A DNA stretch of 64,000 bases, taken from positions 372,001-436,000 of the forward strand of contig OY970235.1 of assembly GCA_963714145.1 (NCBI GenBank). Direction: 5' to 3'. Positions 61,746 to 64,000 of this stretch are shown here, one piece after another. The notes below the pieces were generated by a model, which was not told the origin of the DNA, searched no databases, and saw nothing but the letters and a program-made list of their open reading frames with translations. How positions within the stretch are numbered: the first letter of the stretch is position 1; the number at the start of each line of letters is the position of its first letter. The DNA comes from JBBWZH01 sp035544115 (GTDB lineage: Bacteria > Actinomycetota > Actinomycetes > Mycobacteriales > CADCTP01). The position numbers and the translations under genes were made by a program.

Positions 61746-62726
61746 AGTCGTGTGTCGGCCCTGGCCGCCGTGTTCGGCCAGGTCCGGGTAGTAGTCCGCG
61801 GCGGCCAGCCGATCGTCCACAAAGGACAACGCCCAGACGCTGCCCTTGCGGGCCGGTATCTCCGGCAGCCGCACCCCGCCGTCCCGGCCGGCGGTCTTGA
61901 TGATGTGCGGAATCACGCCGCCCTGGCTGCACAGCACCGAACGGCCACCGAGCCTGACCAGCTCCTGGATCCGGCGCAGCGCCCGGCCGACGTCCACCCC
62001 GAAGGCCTGCTCGGTCAGCGCCGGCTCGGCCTCCACCGGCAGCCCGAGTTCCCCGGCCAGCGGCCGGACCGTGTCCACGCAGCGCACGTTGTCGGCGGCC
62101 AGCACCCGGTCCGGCCGGAAGAAGCGCAGGGCCGTGCGCAGCGCGTCTGCCTGCAGGCGGCCTGATCCGTCCAGCGGCCGGAGCCGGTCGTCACCGGGCC
62201 AGCTGTGCCGGTCGCCGGCCCGCGCGTGCCGCACCAGCAGCAGCATCGAGCCGCCCGGCGGCACCGCGAGGAATGTCCGCACCAGTTCCCGGTCCCGGTC
62301 GTAGCTGAGCCAGGTGGCCGCTTCGGCCGGCCGCACCCAACGCACCTGGTCGACTTCGTCATTCGGGCGGAACGTTCCCGTCGCGCCGATATCCCGGGGC
62401 GTCATCGTCCAGTAGTCGACTGTTTTCCGGTCCGGGCCGAGCCGGTATTCCTGCTGTGGCAGCCGCCGGCCGACGACCGGTTCGACGCCGGTCTCCTCGG
62501 TCACCTCGCGGCAGGCGGCCAGCAGCGGGTGCTCGCCCTCGTGCAGTTTCCCTTTCGGCAGTGACCAGTCGTCGTACCGCTGCCGGTGCACGATCGCCAG
62601 TTCCACCGCGGCGCCGGCCCGTCCGCCGGCGGCCGGGCCGAGCCCGTTGCCGCTGCCCGGCCGCCAGAGCACTCCGCCGGCAGCCTCGATGTCCACGCCC
62701 CCCGTGGCATTTCCCCGGTGCGTCAC
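61722..62726 (-). CDS. mutT1: NUDIX hydrolase fused to histidine phosphatase (MutT1-like)
   Basis: 334 residues, GTG complementary to 62724-62726, overlapping the stop of the CHAD gene. N-terminal NUDIX box: G-K-L-H-E-G-E-H-P-L-L-A-A-C-R-E-V-T-E-E-T-G. The C-terminal half starts L-L-L-V-R-H-A-R-A-G, the R-H-G-like phosphatase motif, with later catalytic His in C-S-Q-G-G-V-I. This fusion is the mycobacterial MutT1 design, which hydrolyses 8-oxo-dGTP/8-oxo-GTP and diadenosine polyphosphates, protecting against oxidised nucleotides. Confidence 0.9.
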   Translation of the reverse strand: MTHRGNATGGVDIEAAGGVLWRPGSGNGLGPAAGGRAGAAVELAIVHRQRYDDWSLPKGKLHEGEHPLLAACREVTEETGVEPVVGRRLPQQEYRLGPDRKTVDYWTMTPRDIGATGTFRPNDEVDQVRWVRPAEAATWLSYDRDRELVRTFLAVPPGGSMLLLVRHARAGDRHSWPGDDRLRPLDGSGRLQADALRTALRFFRPDRVLAADNVRCVDTVRPLAGELGLPVEAEPALTEQAFGVDVGRALRRIQELVRLGGRSVLCSQGGVIPHIIKTAGRDGGVRLPEIPARKGSVWALSFVDDRLAAADYYPDLAEHGGQGRHTTGPGGRTH

Positions 62727-64000
62727 GAGGCCAGCCAGCGGGTCGCGCGGGGGCTGGCGGCGCGCTCCCAGGCGGCCGGGAAGGCGGCCCGGCTGGCCCG
62801 TACCGCGGCGCGTTCCCGCTCGGCCAGCCGGCCACAGGTGAGCACCAGCGCGAGGTCGTCCGGGTGCCGGTGGGCCAGCTCGAGCAGGGTCTGCGCGGTC
62901 ACCGCGGCGTCCTGATGCCGCCCCAGCAGGTCCTGGATGGACTCGGCGGCGGCGGCGAGCTTGCGGGCCGGCCGGCCCACCGCGGGTGCCGCCGCCTCGC
63001 CGGCGTACCGGGCCCGCTTGGCCAGGATCCGGACCCGGTGCCAGCGCTGGTCCGCCCCGCCCGGACGCAGCTTGCCCGCCTGCGCGGTCAGTTTCTGCCA
63101 GGCGGCGGCGACCAGCGGGGCGATGGCCTGGTCCGCCGGCTTGCCGGCGAGCGGGGTGAGCGCGGGCTGCCGGGCCGAGTCCACCACCCGGTCCAACAAC
63201 CGGGCGTAGCGCGCGGTGTTCAGGGTGGCCAGCGCCGCGGCCAGGGCGGCCGTCTCGGCGCCGGCCAGCAGCGCGTCGATCCGCCCGGTCGCCGCCGGGT
63301 CCACCGGGGCCAGCGGATCGGCGCCGGCGGCGGCCCGGATCCGCTCCCGCTGCACCTCCAGGTCGCGGGCGGCGCCGAGCGAGTCGGCCAGCCAGGACAG
63401 CTCATCGCGCAGACCGTCGGCCCACCCGGCCTCCAGCAGCGGGCCGAACGTGCGCAGGTCGCTGCGCAGCCGCCGGCAGGCCACCCGCATCTGGTGCACC
63501 GCGTCCGGCGCGCCGCGGCGGACCGGGGCGTCCTGGCGGACCAGCCCGCGGGCGGCGGTGGCCAGCGCCGCGGCCACCACGTCGCCGCCGGTCACCTTGC
63601 CGGTCAGGGCCGGCGGCGCCGGCAGGTCGCTCGGCTGGGTCGCGGCCGGCCCGAGCGCGCGCACCACCTTCGGCGTGAACTCGCCCTCCACCGCGCCGGC
63701 CGCCACCAGCCGGTCGCGCAGCCGGGGCAGCACGGTCTCGGCGCCGCCCCGCCGCTCCACCTCCAGCTCGCGGAACCGGGCCACCGCGCGCTGGCCGTCC
63801 AGCACCGAGACCATGTCGTCGACCAGTTCGGCCAGCTCGGTGCCGTCCGGGCCGAGCACCCGGTACACCGCGCGGACCGTGCGCAGGGTGGCCACCGGGG
63901 CCAGCTCCGCGCCGCGCACCCAGCCGGTGACCAGTGCCCGCAGCTCGGCCGGCACCGCGCCGACCTTCCCCTTCGAGGTGAGCTCCTCCCGGGTCCCCGG
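62723..64000 (-). CDS. CYTH-CHAD domain protein (5' end beyond window)
   Basis: At least 425 codons; the frame stays open to the window edge (R-E-E-L-T-S-K-G-K-V-G-A precedes the internal GTG at 63955), so the start lies outside. The visible N-part is the end of a CYTH triphosphate-tunnel domain (T-V-R-A-V-Y-R-V-L...L-A-E-L-V-D-D). The rest is a CHAD domain, helical with conserved histidines: V-H-Q-M-R-V-A-C-R-R-L-R-S-D-L and R-W-H-R-V-R-I-L-A-K-R-A-R-Y. CHAD domains bind polyphosphate. In mycobacteria ppk follows mutT1; here this protein takes that neighbourhood. Overlap with mutT1 (GTGA) indicates one operon. Confidence 0.9.
   Translation of the reverse strand, partial: PGTREELTSKGKVGAVPAELRALVTGWVRGAELAPVATLRTVRAVYRVLGPDGTELAELVDDMVSVLDGQRAVARFRELEVERRGGAETVLPRLRDRLVAAGAVEGEFTPKVVRALGPAATQPSDLPAPPALTGKVTGGDVVAAALATAARGLVRQDAPVRRGAPDAVHQMRVACRRLRSDLRTFGPLLEAGWADGLRDELSWLADSLGAARDLEVQRERIRAAAGADPLAPVDPAATGRIDALLAGAETAALAAALATLNTARYARLLDRVVDSARQPALTPLAGKPADQAIAPLVAAAWQKLTAQAGKLRPGGADQRWHRVRILAKRARYAGEAAAPAVGRPARKLAAAAESIQDLLGRHQDAAVTAQTLLELAHRHPDDLALVLTCGRLAERERAAVRASRAAFPAAWERAASPRATRWLAS

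Overview
This is a very high-GC actinobacterial chromosome segment. GTG starts are frequent, many genes appear leaderless with TAGNNT-type -10 boxes, and a mycothiol-dependent formaldehyde dehydrogenase is present. The backbone order (ilvB-ilvN-ilvC, serA, leuB, fumarylacetoacetate hydrolase, gltX, tRNA-Gln/tRNA-Glu, IclR regulator, leuC-leuD, HU, NUDIX-phosphatase) matches what I know of the Mycobacterium tuberculosis Rv2984-Rv3003c neighbourhood. The protein style (large secreted RHS/LamG proteins, cimA, long Ala/Pro/Gly linkers) suggests the family Micromonosporaceae, for example an Actinoplanes relative. The family assignment is inference.

Layout. 1-0.8 kb: end of an AraC-type regulator divergent from a DUF1772 membrane protein. 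0.94-4.5 kb: ilvBNC behind a translational attenuator (leader peptide MVLRSLLVVT, pause hairpin, terminator). 4.6-28 kb: a secreted-protein island between ilvC and serA. It holds a 3008-residue RHS protein with a PIN-like C-terminal tip and a small cysteine-rich partner, an SSS symporter pair, a small secreted protein, and a LamG protein, second RHS protein and internally duplicated partner in one operon. The LamG and second RHS genes each carry an apparent one-base frameshift. 28-36 kb: serA, a subtilase, leuB, ilvE. 36-44.6 kb: a FadR-type regulator and a gamma-glutamylation amine-utilisation operon (permease, glutamine-synthetase-like ligase, aldehyde dehydrogenase, SDR, class I amidotransferase hydrolase), then mscR. 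44.6-46.3 kb: citramalate synthase behind a second attenuator (leader MQHLSVIIIT). 46.6-49.5 kb: small membrane protein, FAH-family hydrolase, gltX, tRNA-Gln, tRNA-Glu. 49.9-54 kb: M15 peptidase and an XRE/NB-ARC/TPR regulator whose linker is repeat-expanded and shifts frame. 54-56.1 kb: extensive tandem repeats around a YbaK-type deacylase. 56.1-57 kb: LPXTG surface protein. 57.2-64 kb: NdgR-type IclR regulator divergent from leuCD, a methyltransferase, HU, MutT1-like protein, and a CYTH-CHAD protein cut by the window end.

How the genes fit together. ilvBNC, ilvE, leuB, leuCD and cimA supply most of valine, leucine and isoleucine synthesis, and serA supplies serine. Leader codon content matches pathway logic: Leu/Val codons precede ilvB, while Val followed by three Ile codons precedes cimA, the first step of threonine-independent isoleucine synthesis. 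GltX probably charges both adjacent tRNAs, because actinobacteria generally make Gln-tRNA through the Glu-tRNA/GatCAB route. The RHS/LamG island looks like an envelope or contact-dependent polymorphic-toxin region with lower-GC variable tips followed by probable immunity genes.
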